Assembly: GCA_000433255.1 (NCBI GenBank)
Contig: HF998226.1
Location: 1-64,000, forward strand
Length of the DNA stretch: 64,000 nucleotides
Direction of reading: 5' to 3'
Origin: Coprobacillus sp. CAG:605
GTDB taxonomy: Bacteria > Bacillota_I > Bacilli_A > RF39 > UBA660
In this document: positions 44,346-52,241 of the stretch, piece by piece
Layout of the letters: each line of letters starts with the position of its first letter
Numbering within the stretch: position 1 is the first letter of the stretch
Notes under the pieces: generated by a model
The model's database searches: none
The model's input: the letters and a program-made list of their open reading frames with translations, nothing else
What the model was told of the DNA's origin: nothing
Position numbers and translations under genes: made by a program

Positions 44346-45260
44346 ATGAAACACTATAGTGTAATGTTAAATGAATGTATTAATAATTTAAATATTAAAA
44401 GTGATGGTATTTATGTTGATGGAACTCTTGGGTTAGGAGGACATTCTAGTGAAATACTAAAAAAATTAACTACTGGACATCTATATGCTTTTGATGAAGA
44501 TGAAATGGCTATTGATTACGCTAAAGAGCGCCTTTCTAAAATAAATAATAATTTTACTTTAATCAAATCTAACTTTGCTAATATGACAGAAGAACTAAAA
44601 AAATATGGTATTGAAAAAGTTGATGGTATTTTATTTGACTTTGGTGTTTCATCACCGCAAATTGATAATCCTGATAGAGGATTTAGCTTTATGCATGATG
44701 GCTCTCTAGATATGCGAATGGATAGAAGTACTAAATTAACGGCTGCTGATATCGTTAATACCTATAGTGAGGCCAAACTAACCGAAATATTTTATAAATA
44801 CGGGGAAGAAAAAAAATCTAAATTCATCGCCCAGTATATTGTTAAAAATAGACCAATTACCACAACTTTAGAACTAGTTGATGTCATAAATGACGCGGTA
44901 GGTAATAAATACTTTAATCTAAATCACCCTGAAAGAAGAATTTTCCAAGCCTTAAGAATTGAAGTCAATCAAGAACTAAAAGTAATTGAAACTGTATTAC
45001 CTCAAGTAATTGACCTTTTAAAACCCGAAGGCCGCTGTGCCATAATAACATTTCATTCCCTAGAAGACCGTATCGTAAAACAATACTTTAAAACCCAAAG
45101 TGAAGTAAATGAACTAGTTAAAGGCTTACCAGAAATACCTTTAGAGTATAAACCTAAAATAAAATTAATTACTAAAAAGCCATTAACGGCAACAAAAGAA
45201 GAATTACAAGAAAATTCTCGTAGTAAAAGTGCTAAACTAAGAGTAATAGAAAGGATTTAA
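44346..45260 (+). CDS. rsmH: 16S rRNA m4C1402 methyltransferase RsmH (MraW)
   Basis: 304 aa. It starts KHYSVMLNECINNL, with SAM motif YVDGTLGLGGHS, FDFGVSSPQIDNPDRGFSF, RIFQALRIEVNQEL and ITFHSLEDRIVKQYF, all RsmH signatures. It methylates N4 of C1402 in the ribosomal P site. First gene of a reduced dcw operon; ftsL starts 1 bp after its stop. Confidence 0.97.
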   Translation: MKHYSVMLNECINNLNIKSDGIYVDGTLGLGGHSSEILKKLTTGHLYAFDEDEMAIDYAKERLSKINNNFTLIKSNFANMTEELKKYGIEKVDGILFDFGVSSPQIDNPDRGFSFMHDGSLDMRMDRSTKLTAADIVNTYSEAKLTEIFYKYGEEKKSKFIAQYIVKNRPITTTLELVDVINDAVGNKYFNLNHPERRIFQALRIEVNQELKVIETVLPQVIDLLKPEGRCAIITFHSLEDRIVKQYFKTQSEVNELVKGLPEIPLEYKPKIKLITKKPLTATKEELQENSRSKSAKLRVIERI

Positions 45261-45261
45261 A

Positions 45262-45549
45262 ATGAAGAAAAATAAGAAAGCAAAAGCCATCCGCGGTGAA
45301 AAAATAATTTGGTTACTTATTTTCTTAGTTTTATTTATGACCCCTTTAATTCATGTTGTAACCAAATCCAAATTATCCCAAACTAATATCGAAGTTGAAA
45401 GACTAAAAAAAGATATATCTAAACAAGAAAATGTTAATGAATCATTAAATATGAAAATTAACGAACTAGCATCACTAGATAAAATAAGAGAAGTAGCTGA
45501 ATCTAACGGCTTATCATATAAAAATAATAATATCAAAGTAGTAGAATAG
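45262..45549 (+). CDS. ftsL: Cell division protein FtsL
   Basis: 95 aa bitopic membrane protein: basic cytoplasmic N-terminus, one membrane helix (about 17-33), then an extracytoplasmic leucine-zipper-like coiled coil (IEVERLKKDISKQENVNESLNMKINEL) and a short tail. Low sequence conservation is normal for FtsL; the assignment rests on topology, size and position between rsmH and pbpB. It would join FtsB/DivIC and PBP2B in the divisome. Confidence 0.88.
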   Translation: MKKNKKAKAIRGEKIIWLLIFLVLFMTPLIHVVTKSKLSQTNIEVERLKKDISKQENVNESLNMKINELASLDKIREVAESNGLSYKNNNIKVVE

Positions 45550-45557
45550 GAGATTTT

Positions 45558-47684
45558 ATGAAAAAGAATAATACTGTTAAAATTAATATGGGACTAATAA
45601 TAGTTATTATTCTTTTTTTCGTTGCCATCATAATTAAGCTTAGCTACGTTAATATCGCTAAAGATGTAGATGGCATTGATATTGAAGCGTTTGCTAATAA
45701 CCGTAATACTACCAAAAAAACATTATACGCCACCCGCGGTGCCATATATGATACTAATGGTGATTATCTTGCTCAAACCGTTAACTCTTATACCATAATT
45801 GCTTATCTTTCATCATCCCGTACTACTAATCCAGATAATCCACAACATGTTGTTGATAAAGAAAATACCGCTAGAAAATTAAGTGAAATACTTACTCTAA
45901 ATGGCAAAACATCTATGACTTATGAATATATTTTAAGTCGTCTTAACCTAGAGGGACGTTACCAAGTAGAATTTGGTTCAGGCGGTAGTGGCATTACCGA
46001 ACTTTTAAAATCTGAGATTGAAAATTTAAATCTTCCCGGTATAGATTTTGTTGCTTCCTCTAAAAGATACTACCAAATGGATAAATTTGCATCTTACTTA
46101 GTTGGATATGCTAGAAAAAATGATGATGGTAAAATAGTCGGTGAAATGGGTATCGAGAAATACTTCAATAACGAGTTATCAGGTAAAGATGGTCAAACCG
46201 AATATCAAACCGATTCTTATGGTTACAAATTACCTAACTCCAATGAAAATACTACGCCTGCAACTGCTGGAGCCAACATCTATCTAACTATCGATAATAA
46301 CATTCAACTATTCTTAGAACAAGAAATAAATAACTTAACTAAAGAAAATAGTATGGCGTGGATGACTTTCACGATTGCCGATGCCAAAACTGGCGCTATC
46401 TTAGCTAGTGCATCTAATCCTTCATTTAACCCCAATAAATTAGATATCACTAACTACTTAAACCCCTTAGTGTCTTATGCATATGAACCCGGTTCAACTA
46501 TGAAAATATTTTCATTCATGGCCGCCATGGAAAATGGTATTTATGATGGTTCTAAAGAATATATGTCCGGAAAACTTCAAATTGGTTCGGATACCGTTAA
46601 TGACTTTAACAAAGTCGGGTGGGGTAAAATTAATTTCGATACTGGGTTTAGTTATTCTTCTAACACCGCTGCATCCCTTCTAGCCTTAGACCTTGGTAAT
46701 GAAAAACTAAGAGCGTTCTATGACTTACTGGGATTTGGCCAAAAAACAGGTATAACTCTTCCTGATGAAGTAACCGGTAAAATTGATTTCCAATATCCAA
46801 TTGAACTAGCAACGGCTTCATTCGGTCAAGGTATTACCACAACCCCAATTCAAAATATTCAAGCTCTAACTAGTATTGCTAATGATGGTATGATGTTAAA
46901 ACCATATATCGTAGATAAAATAGTTGATCCTAACACTAATAAAGTCTTGTATCAAGGCGGTAGGGAAGAAGTACGTAAAGTTGCTTCTACTGAAACTATT
47001 AAAAAAATTCAAGATATGATGCATAATGTTGTTTATTCTAACCTTACAGATGCTAAGAATTATAAACCAGCTATGGTTGAAATGATAGGTAAAACTGGTA
47101 CTGCCCAAATTGCTAACCCCAATGGGCGTGGGTATCTAACAGGAAGTAACGATTATATTCGAAGTTTCTCTGGTTTATTCCCTTATAATGACCCTCAATA
47201 TATTGTCTACATCTCTGTAAAGCAATTCTCTGGTAACTTCAAAAAAGTATCACAGGCAGTTGTTAATGTCGTTGACGAAATTGTTAAATATAAAAATATT
47301 GTTTCTACTGTTGAAGAAAATAAAGAACAAAGTATCATTGTCTTAGAAAGTTATTTAAATACTGATGTTCTAAGTACCGAAGAAAAACTAAAAGCCCTAG
47401 GACTTAACCCGGTAGTTATTGGTGATGGTAAATACGTAGTTAACCAATATCCTAATAAAAAGTCTCGTGTTTTAAAAGGTTCTAAAGTATTTCTAAAAAC
47501 TGAAAGTCAAAACATTACCATGCCGGATGTTACTAACTGGAGTGAAAATGAAATTACTACGTTCTGTAATTTTATTGGTCTTAAGTATACCCTAAATGGC
47601 TCTGGCCATGTTACTAGTATCTCTATTCCCGCTGGTAGTGTGATTGATTTAAGTACGATAGTTGAAATAAATTTGACTAAATAA
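45558..47684 (+). CDS. pbpB: Septal penicillin-binding protein 2 (FtsI/PBP2B type) with PASTA domains
   Basis: 708 aa class B PBP. One N-terminal membrane helix (about 12-30), a dimerisation domain beginning ATRGAIYDTNGDYLA, and a transpeptidase domain with S313-T-M-K316 as the active serine, S367-S-N369 and K512-T-G-T. Two C-terminal PASTA repeats follow (about 595-650 and 650-708). It cross-links septal peptidoglycan outside the membrane. In Bacillus the next genes would be spoVD/murE/mraY; here the dcw order stops. Confidence 0.95.
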   Translation: MKKNNTVKINMGLIIVIILFFVAIIIKLSYVNIAKDVDGIDIEAFANNRNTTKKTLYATRGAIYDTNGDYLAQTVNSYTIIAYLSSSRTTNPDNPQHVVDKENTARKLSEILTLNGKTSMTYEYILSRLNLEGRYQVEFGSGGSGITELLKSEIENLNLPGIDFVASSKRYYQMDKFASYLVGYARKNDDGKIVGEMGIEKYFNNELSGKDGQTEYQTDSYGYKLPNSNENTTPATAGANIYLTIDNNIQLFLEQEINNLTKENSMAWMTFTIADAKTGAILASASNPSFNPNKLDITNYLNPLVSYAYEPGSTMKIFSFMAAMENGIYDGSKEYMSGKLQIGSDTVNDFNKVGWGKINFDTGFSYSSNTAASLLALDLGNEKLRAFYDLLGFGQKTGITLPDEVTGKIDFQYPIELATASFGQGITTTPIQNIQALTSIANDGMMLKPYIVDKIVDPNTNKVLYQGGREEVRKVASTETIKKIQDMMHNVVYSNLTDAKNYKPAMVEMIGKTGTAQIANPNGRGYLTGSNDYIRSFSGLFPYNDPQYIVYISVKQFSGNFKKVSQAVVNVVDEIVKYKNIVSTVEENKEQSIIVLESYLNTDVLSTEEKLKALGLNPVVIGDGKYVVNQYPNKKSRVLKGSKVFLKTESQNITMPDVTNWSENEITTFCNFIGLKYTLNGSGHVTSISIPAGSVIDLSTIVEINLTK

Positions 47685-47697
47685 ACAAAATTTTTAC

Positions 47698-47726
47698 TTA
47701 CACAAAAGAAAAAAATGTGCTATATT
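47698..47726 (+). promoter_or_regulatory. Candidate promoter upstream of the MATE fusion gene
   Basis: -35 TTACAC (47698-47703), 17-bp spacer, -10 TATATT (47721-47726), extended TG. The expected start is about 10 bp before the hairpin at 47741. Confidence 0.55.
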
Positions 47727-47740
47727 TAATAATGCCAATC

Positions 47741-47779
47741 AAAAGTAGAATATCTTCTTCGATGAGCTCTACTTTTTTT
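47741..47779 (+). terminator. Terminator or attenuator hairpin before the MATE fusion gene
   Basis: AAAAGTAGA (47741-47749) pairs with TCTACTTTT (47768-47776), 18-nt loop, seven T. It may end the rsmH-pbpB transcript, but it also lies just after a candidate promoter for the next gene. Confidence 0.7.
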
Positions 47780-47804
47780 CTTGGTTTAGAAGGAGTTTAT
47801 ATAT

Positions 47805-49790
47805 ATGAAAAAAAGTGATTTAGGTCATGATAATATCAATAAACTTTTATTAGCATTCGCTATCCCTTGTGTAATCAGTATGTTAATTAACTCAGTTTAT
47901 AATATTGTTGACCAAATATTTATTGGTAAAGGAGTAGGAACATTAGGTAATGCTGCCACTAATGTCATATTTCCTTTAGTTATTATTTTTAACGCAGTTG
48001 CTGGTCTTATCGGTAATGGTGCGGCAGCAAATTTTTCTCTAAAATTAGGAGAAGGTAAGAATAAAGAAGGCGCTAGTATCATAGGTGGTGCTACCACAAT
48101 GTCATTCATAGTAGCAATCATCTTAAGTATCCTATCCTATATTTTCTTACCAAAACTAGTATACTTCTTTGGATGTACCGATAGTGTCTATAACTACGCT
48201 ATTGATTATGGTCGTATTATAATACTAGGTGCTCCCTTCATGATAATCTATTCTAGTTTATCGCAATTAATTAGAGCCGACGGAAATCCAGGTTATTCCA
48301 TGGTTTTACTAGTCGTTGGTGCAATTATCAATATCGTTCTTGACCCAATATTCATCTTTACTTTTAATATGGGTGTTAAAGGTGGCGCTATCGCAACAGT
48401 TATCGGGCAAATCGTTTCATTCATTATGGCTATTTTATATCTAAAAAGAACTAAAAGTGTTAAACTAAATATCAAGGACTTTAAAATTGATAAAAATATT
48501 TTCCGTAGTTTAAGCCTTGGTCTTTCAAGTTTCATTACTCAAGCCACTGTCCTAGCGTTATTTGTTTTCATGAACAATATGATGACTAAATTTGGCGCTG
48601 TTAGTAAATATGGTGCTGATATTCCATTATCTGTATATGGTGTTATCTCTAAAATCAACAGTCTTTATATTTCGACAATCTTAGGAATTTCTATTGGTTC
48701 CCAACCTATAATTGGTTTTAACTATGGTGCTGGAAACTACGAAAGAGTTAAAGAAACCTTAAGAAAAGTATTAATGATTAACTTTATTGTTGGTTTAGTA
48801 TTTAACTTAGTATTCTATTTCTTTCCAGAAAATATTGTTAGTATCTTTATTTCTAATACTGATGCTAATTATGAATTATTCATGGAATTTGCGGTCGTAG
48901 TATGTCATACATTCTTACTTGTTATGGGTCTAAACTTTCTTGAAATGACTACTTCAATCGTAGTTCAATCTCTTGGTAATGTTAAAAAAGCTACTATGGT
49001 TTCTTTTATAAGACAAATTATTCTTTTCATCCCACTAGCGTGCATTCTAAGTATGACTTTTCATAAAGGTCTAACTGGTGTTTTAGAAGCTGGTCCAATT
49101 GCGGATACTATAACATTCGTTATTGCAATATTTGTCTTTGGCAGTGAATATAAGAAATTATCTAAAGCTACAGTCAAAGAAAGTACTAGCGAACAACCTA
49201 AACTTAAATCTAACTACCAAGGTCCAAAAGTAATTATTACTATTGCTCGTGAATATGGTAGTGGTGGTCGTTATGTAGGGGAAATCCTTGCTAAAAACTT
49301 AGGCTTAAACTTCTACGATAAAGAACTAATTACTCTTGCTAGTAAGAAATCGGGTTTATCTAAAGACTATATCTCTCAAAGCGACGAACAACTAAAAAGT
49401 GCTAAGTACCAAGATAACAACGACGATAGATTATTCATTGCGGAAGCTAAAGTAATCAAAGACTTAGCTAAAAACTCATGCGTTATTGTTGGCCGTTGTG
49501 CTGATTATATCTTAAAAGATAATAAAGATACTATCAAAGTATTCCTCTATAGTGATGAAGAATCTAAAATTAAAAGAGCCGTTAAATACTATGAATTAAA
49601 TGAATCAGATGCTAAAAAAACTATTGATAAAATAAATAAAGAACGTGCTAAACATTATAAATATTATACTAATCGTAATTGGCAAGATTATACTAACTAT
49701 GATTTAGTTTTAAATACTGATATCCTAGGTGTCAAAGGCTCTGCTAAATTAATTGAAGACTTTGTTAAAAATAAAAATAATAATATCTAG
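47805..49790 (+). CDS. MATE-family exporter fused to a cytidylate kinase-like domain
   Basis: 661 aa. Residues 1 to about 455 are a MATE antiporter with about 12 membrane helices (GHDNINKLLLAFAIPCVISML; QIFIGKGVGTLG; IRADGNPGYSM; GSQPIIGFNYGAGNYERV). After a polar linker, residues 474-661 form a cytidylate kinase-like domain (KVIITIAREYGSGGRYVGE; NFYDKELI; IVGRCADYIL), which would face the cytoplasm. MATE proteins export cationic compounds with Na+ or H+. The kinase-like domain keeps the family's GSGGR loop rather than a classical Walker A, so its activity is uncertain. ATG 47805 follows AGAAGGAG. Confidence 0.9.
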   Translation: MKKSDLGHDNINKLLLAFAIPCVISMLINSVYNIVDQIFIGKGVGTLGNAATNVIFPLVIIFNAVAGLIGNGAAANFSLKLGEGKNKEGASIIGGATTMSFIVAIILSILSYIFLPKLVYFFGCTDSVYNYAIDYGRIIILGAPFMIIYSSLSQLIRADGNPGYSMVLLVVGAIINIVLDPIFIFTFNMGVKGGAIATVIGQIVSFIMAILYLKRTKSVKLNIKDFKIDKNIFRSLSLGLSSFITQATVLALFVFMNNMMTKFGAVSKYGADIPLSVYGVISKINSLYISTILGISIGSQPIIGFNYGAGNYERVKETLRKVLMINFIVGLVFNLVFYFFPENIVSIFISNTDANYELFMEFAVVVCHTFLLVMGLNFLEMTTSIVVQSLGNVKKATMVSFIRQIILFIPLACILSMTFHKGLTGVLEAGPIADTITFVIAIFVFGSEYKKLSKATVKESTSEQPKLKSNYQGPKVIITIAREYGSGGRYVGEILAKNLGLNFYDKELITLASKKSGLSKDYISQSDEQLKSAKYQDNNDDRLFIAEAKVIKDLAKNSCVIVGRCADYILKDNKDTIKVFLYSDEESKIKRAVKYYELNESDAKKTIDKINKERAKHYKYYTNRNWQDYTNYDLVLNTDILGVKGSAKLIEDFVKNKNNNI

Positions 49791-49811
49791 ATTTTCTAGG
49801 TATTTTTTTGA
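49782..49811 (+). terminator. Terminator of the MATE fusion gene
   Basis: AATATCTAG (49782-49790) pairs with CTAGGTATT (49796-49804; one T-G pair), then seven T. Confidence 0.78.
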
Positions 49812-49836
49812 ATTTCTACTTAAAGTCAGATAATAA
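49808..49836 (+). promoter_or_regulatory. Promoter before a broken small gene
   Basis: -35 TTGAAT (49808-49813), 17-bp spacer, -10 TAATAA (49831-49836), followed by AAGAGG at 49840-49845. Confidence 0.5.
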
Positions 49837-49855
49837 TACAAGAGGTTAAGAAAAT

Positions 49856-49984
49856 ATAACTAAAGAAAATAAAAAAAGTTTTTAGGTACTATTTAATGAA
49901 GAGAATACTGATAAAAAATTAACCAAAAAAGTAAGATTTACCAGAGATAGAAACGTTTCAAATTTTAATCCTGACGAGCATTAA
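49856..49984 (+). pseudogene. Possible remnant of a small gene
   Basis: After a promoter and an AAGAGG site, the position expected for ATG is ATA (49856). The frame then reads about nine codons, a TAG (49883-49885) and 32 further codons to TAA at 49982 (KKVRFTRDRNVSNFNPDEH). A weak AGCA/TGCT hairpin with T-run follows. No family is recognised. Chance open sequence in AT-rich DNA is a real alternative. The rest of the 250-bp gap (to 50040) holds only the next gene's leader. Confidence 0.3.
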
Positions 49985-50040
49985 TTAAGGTGCTTTTTTC
50001 CTATGCTTGTGTTATAGTATAGTTAGAAAAGAGTGAGATT

Positions 50041-50445
50041 ATGAATGTAGTAGGAACAATGTTTTTTTCTAATGAAAAATTATTAATTGATAAACCTAGA
50101 AAAAGACCAACATACCAAATGATAGGTGGTAAAGTAGAAAAAGGTGAAACTCCATTAGAGGCTGCTATTAGAGAATGTCATGAAGAACTAGGAAGCAAAG
50201 CTATTTTTAATGAGAAACTTTTAGAACTAGTTATGGAATTTGACGAAATTGCTACCAGCGACGGCGTAACACCAATTCATTTCTACGTATTTAGATACAA
50301 CGGAACTTTACAAGGTAACTTAACAACCTCTCAAGAAATAGAAAAGTTCTTATGGTATAATACTTCAATATCAAAAGATATTTTATCAAACACTTTAAAG
50401 AATGAAGTTGTACCATATTGTTTAAAAAGAAATTTAATTAAATAG
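50041..50445 (+). CDS. Nudix hydrolase
   Basis: 134 aa with a complete Nudix box from GGKVEKGETPLEAA to IRECHEELG (G-x5-E-x7-RE-x2-EE-x-G form), so it hydrolyses a nucleoside diphosphate linked to another group, in the cytoplasm with Mg2+. Substrate (for example 8-oxo-dGTP) cannot be told. GAGTGAG precedes the ATG. It lies 13 bp upstream of the HTH membrane protein gene, likely in one transcript. Confidence 0.9.
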   Translation: MNVVGTMFFSNEKLLIDKPRKRPTYQMIGGKVEKGETPLEAAIRECHEELGSKAIFNEKLLELVMEFDEIATSDGVTPIHFYVFRYNGTLQGNLTTSQEIEKFLWYNTSISKDILSNTLKNEVVPYCLKRNLIK

Positions 50446-50458
50446 GAATATATATATT

Positions 50459-51244
50459 ATGAACCAAGAAAATATAGGAAAACTTATAGCTAAACAACGT
50501 AAAAAGCTAAACATGACCCAAAGTGAGTTAGGTAAAAAGCTGGGAGTAACTGATAAATCGGTTTCTAAGTGGGAACGAGGAATTAATGTACCTGATATTT
50601 CAATTATAGTACCTCTTTGTAATATTCTAAATATTAGTACTGACGAATTATTATCCGGAGTATGTGAAAATACCACAACACAAAACATAAATTCACTTAG
50701 TGACTTAATTAAATTTTATAGCAAAAAATCAAATCTAAAGCTTATAAAAATCTTTTGTGTTTTAATATTCATATTATTATTTTCTGGGCTTTTACTATTT
50801 TGGTATAGTAACTTTAATAAAATTAGAATTTACAAAATTCATACAGAAAATAATGATATTGAAGCTAAAGGATATCTAATTTATAGTCCTGTTAAAAAAA
50901 CAATTCTTTTAAATAACATTACATACAATGATATCTATACCGGCTCCGTAAAAGAAGTTCAATCAAACACTTATAGTTTAAAAATCATGTCTGGTGATAA
51001 AACAATTCTAGAGTTAGGTATGTATGATAGTGAAGAGACCATCACTATAAATGATTTTCTAAAACAAATATATATGGAAAATACTGAAATAATTGATAAA
51101 AAAGATGAAATGATAAAATTTGACGAGTTAAAAGATTTGAGATTAGAAATCAGATATAAAAATAAACAAGAAGAATTTAAGACATTAGAAGCTCCATTGA
51201 AACTAGAAAATGACTTTGCTAGCAACAGATTATTTTATAACTAG
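50459..51244 (+). CDS. Membrane-anchored Xre-family HTH regulator
   Basis: 261 aa. N-terminal HTH_XRE (about 6-60: LIAKQRKKLNMTQSELGKKL, VTDKSVSKWERGINVPDIS), a linker, one membrane helix (about 97-117, IFCVLIFILLFSGLLLFWY) and an extracytoplasmic domain of about 140 residues with no recognised family. DNA-binding inside and a sensor outside suggests one-component transmembrane signalling. The AT-rich leader gives only a weak ribosome-binding site. Confidence 0.82.
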   Translation: MNQENIGKLIAKQRKKLNMTQSELGKKLGVTDKSVSKWERGINVPDISIIVPLCNILNISTDELLSGVCENTTTQNINSLSDLIKFYSKKSNLKLIKIFCVLIFILLFSGLLLFWYSNFNKIRIYKIHTENNDIEAKGYLIYSPVKKTILLNNITYNDIYTGSVKEVQSNTYSLKIMSGDKTILELGMYDSEETITINDFLKQIYMENTEIIDKKDEMIKFDELKDLRLEIRYKNKQEEFKTLEAPLKLENDFASNRLFYN

Positions 51245-51249
51245 CGTAA

Positions 51250-51284
51250 AAAGCTACCTCTGTAAACTATGAGGTGGTATTTTT
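51250..51284 (+). terminator. Terminator after the membrane HTH gene
   Basis: CTACCTC (51254-51260) pairs with GAGGTGG (51271-51277; one T-G-type pair at the edge), followed by five T. Confidence 0.7.
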
Positions 51285-51333
51285 ATTTTAAAAAATTTGT
51301 TAATCTTTAGTTAGAAAGGAGATTGATTTTAAC

Positions 51334-51362
51334 TTTACAATAAGAAACAATAATTATACAAT
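51334..51362 (+). promoter_or_regulatory. Promoter of the gene at 51386
   Basis: -35 TTTACA (51334-51339), 17-bp spacer, -10 TACAAT (51357-51362). Confidence 0.65.
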
Positions 51363-51385
51363 TATATTAGAAAGAAGGATAACGT

Positions 51386-52180
51386 ATGAAAAAGAAAATA
51401 ATATTAATTATAGGAATAATAATTCTAGCTATTTTATTACTAGGAGGTTATAAGTTCCTAACCAAAAAAGAAACTATAAAAAACGAAGAACAAAGTATAA
51501 ACATCAATGACAAATTAGTAACCAACTCCCTAAAAAAATTTGAAAGTATTGAAAGTCTAAATGATAAGGCCAAAGCTTTAGCTAACAAAATGTTTTATGA
51601 AGATAAAATTGTAACCAGTGCTACTTTTACTAATGAAGAAAAACTATTCTTAAGCTTACTTGCGTATTCTAACCAAGAAAAGAAACCCCTATATTATATT
51701 GAAGAGCCACTAGAGATACCTATTGATACTTTAAAGAACACTTTCTTCTATGAAGATAATTTTCTTGATAACTTCAAAGATCCTAATAAAAAATATACTA
51801 TCTTAAATACACTTAACTATGAATATCAAGATAACAAAGTTAAAGTAATCGGAGATAACAAACTAAATGACATGGATAACCGCTTATTTGCGTATAACAT
51901 TTTGAATGCTAAGAAAACAAACGATACTTTAGAAATTACTTTTAGACTAGCATACTTAGATTATCAATATAGTAATGACAACACTAAAGTCTTAATGTAT
52001 AATTCTCTTAATGGTACTAACGAGATTAAAACTATTACTTTAAATCAAACTATAGAAAATGGTACAACTAAAGACGAATCATTTGATGTTAAAAACATAG
52101 ACGACCAATTTAATACTTATAAATATACTCTTAAACTTGTAAATGGTAATACTTACTTTGTTTCGTTAGAACGAATTTAG
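51386..52180 (+). CDS. Membrane-anchored or secreted protein of unknown function
   Basis: 264 aa. N-terminal hydrophobic helix (about 4-24, IILIIGIIILAILLLGG) with basic residues before it and no lipobox Cys: a signal anchor. The extracytoplasmic part is Asn/Lys/Asp-rich with alternating beta-type segments (DTLEITFRLAYLDYQ; TFDVKNIDDQFN-like). Family not recognised. It lies directly upstream of sigG, separated by a terminator hairpin. Confidence 0.72.
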   Translation: MKKKIILIIGIIILAILLLGGYKFLTKKETIKNEEQSININDKLVTNSLKKFESIESLNDKAKALANKMFYEDKIVTSATFTNEEKLFLSLLAYSNQEKKPLYYIEEPLEIPIDTLKNTFFYEDNFLDNFKDPNKKYTILNTLNYEYQDNKVKVIGDNKLNDMDNRLFAYNILNAKKTNDTLEITFRLAYLDYQYSNDNTKVLMYNSLNGTNEIKTITLNQTIENGTTKDESFDVKNIDDQFNTYKYTLKLVNGNTYFVSLERI

Positions 52181-52201
52181 AAAACTTTGAATAAAAACTA
52201 A

Positions 52202-52237
52202 AAATCTTTTCCATAAATAAAAGGAAAGGATTTTTTA
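52202..52237 (+). terminator. Terminator-like hairpin that buries the sigG ribosome-binding site
   Basis: AAATCTTTTCC (52202-52212) pairs with GGAAAGGATTT (52223-52233; one T-G pair), loop of 10 nt, with T-run 52231-52236. The only Shine-Dalgarno-like sequence before sigG (GGAAAGGA, 52223-52230) is the 3' arm of this stem. Confidence 0.8.
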
Positions 52238-52241
52238 ATAC

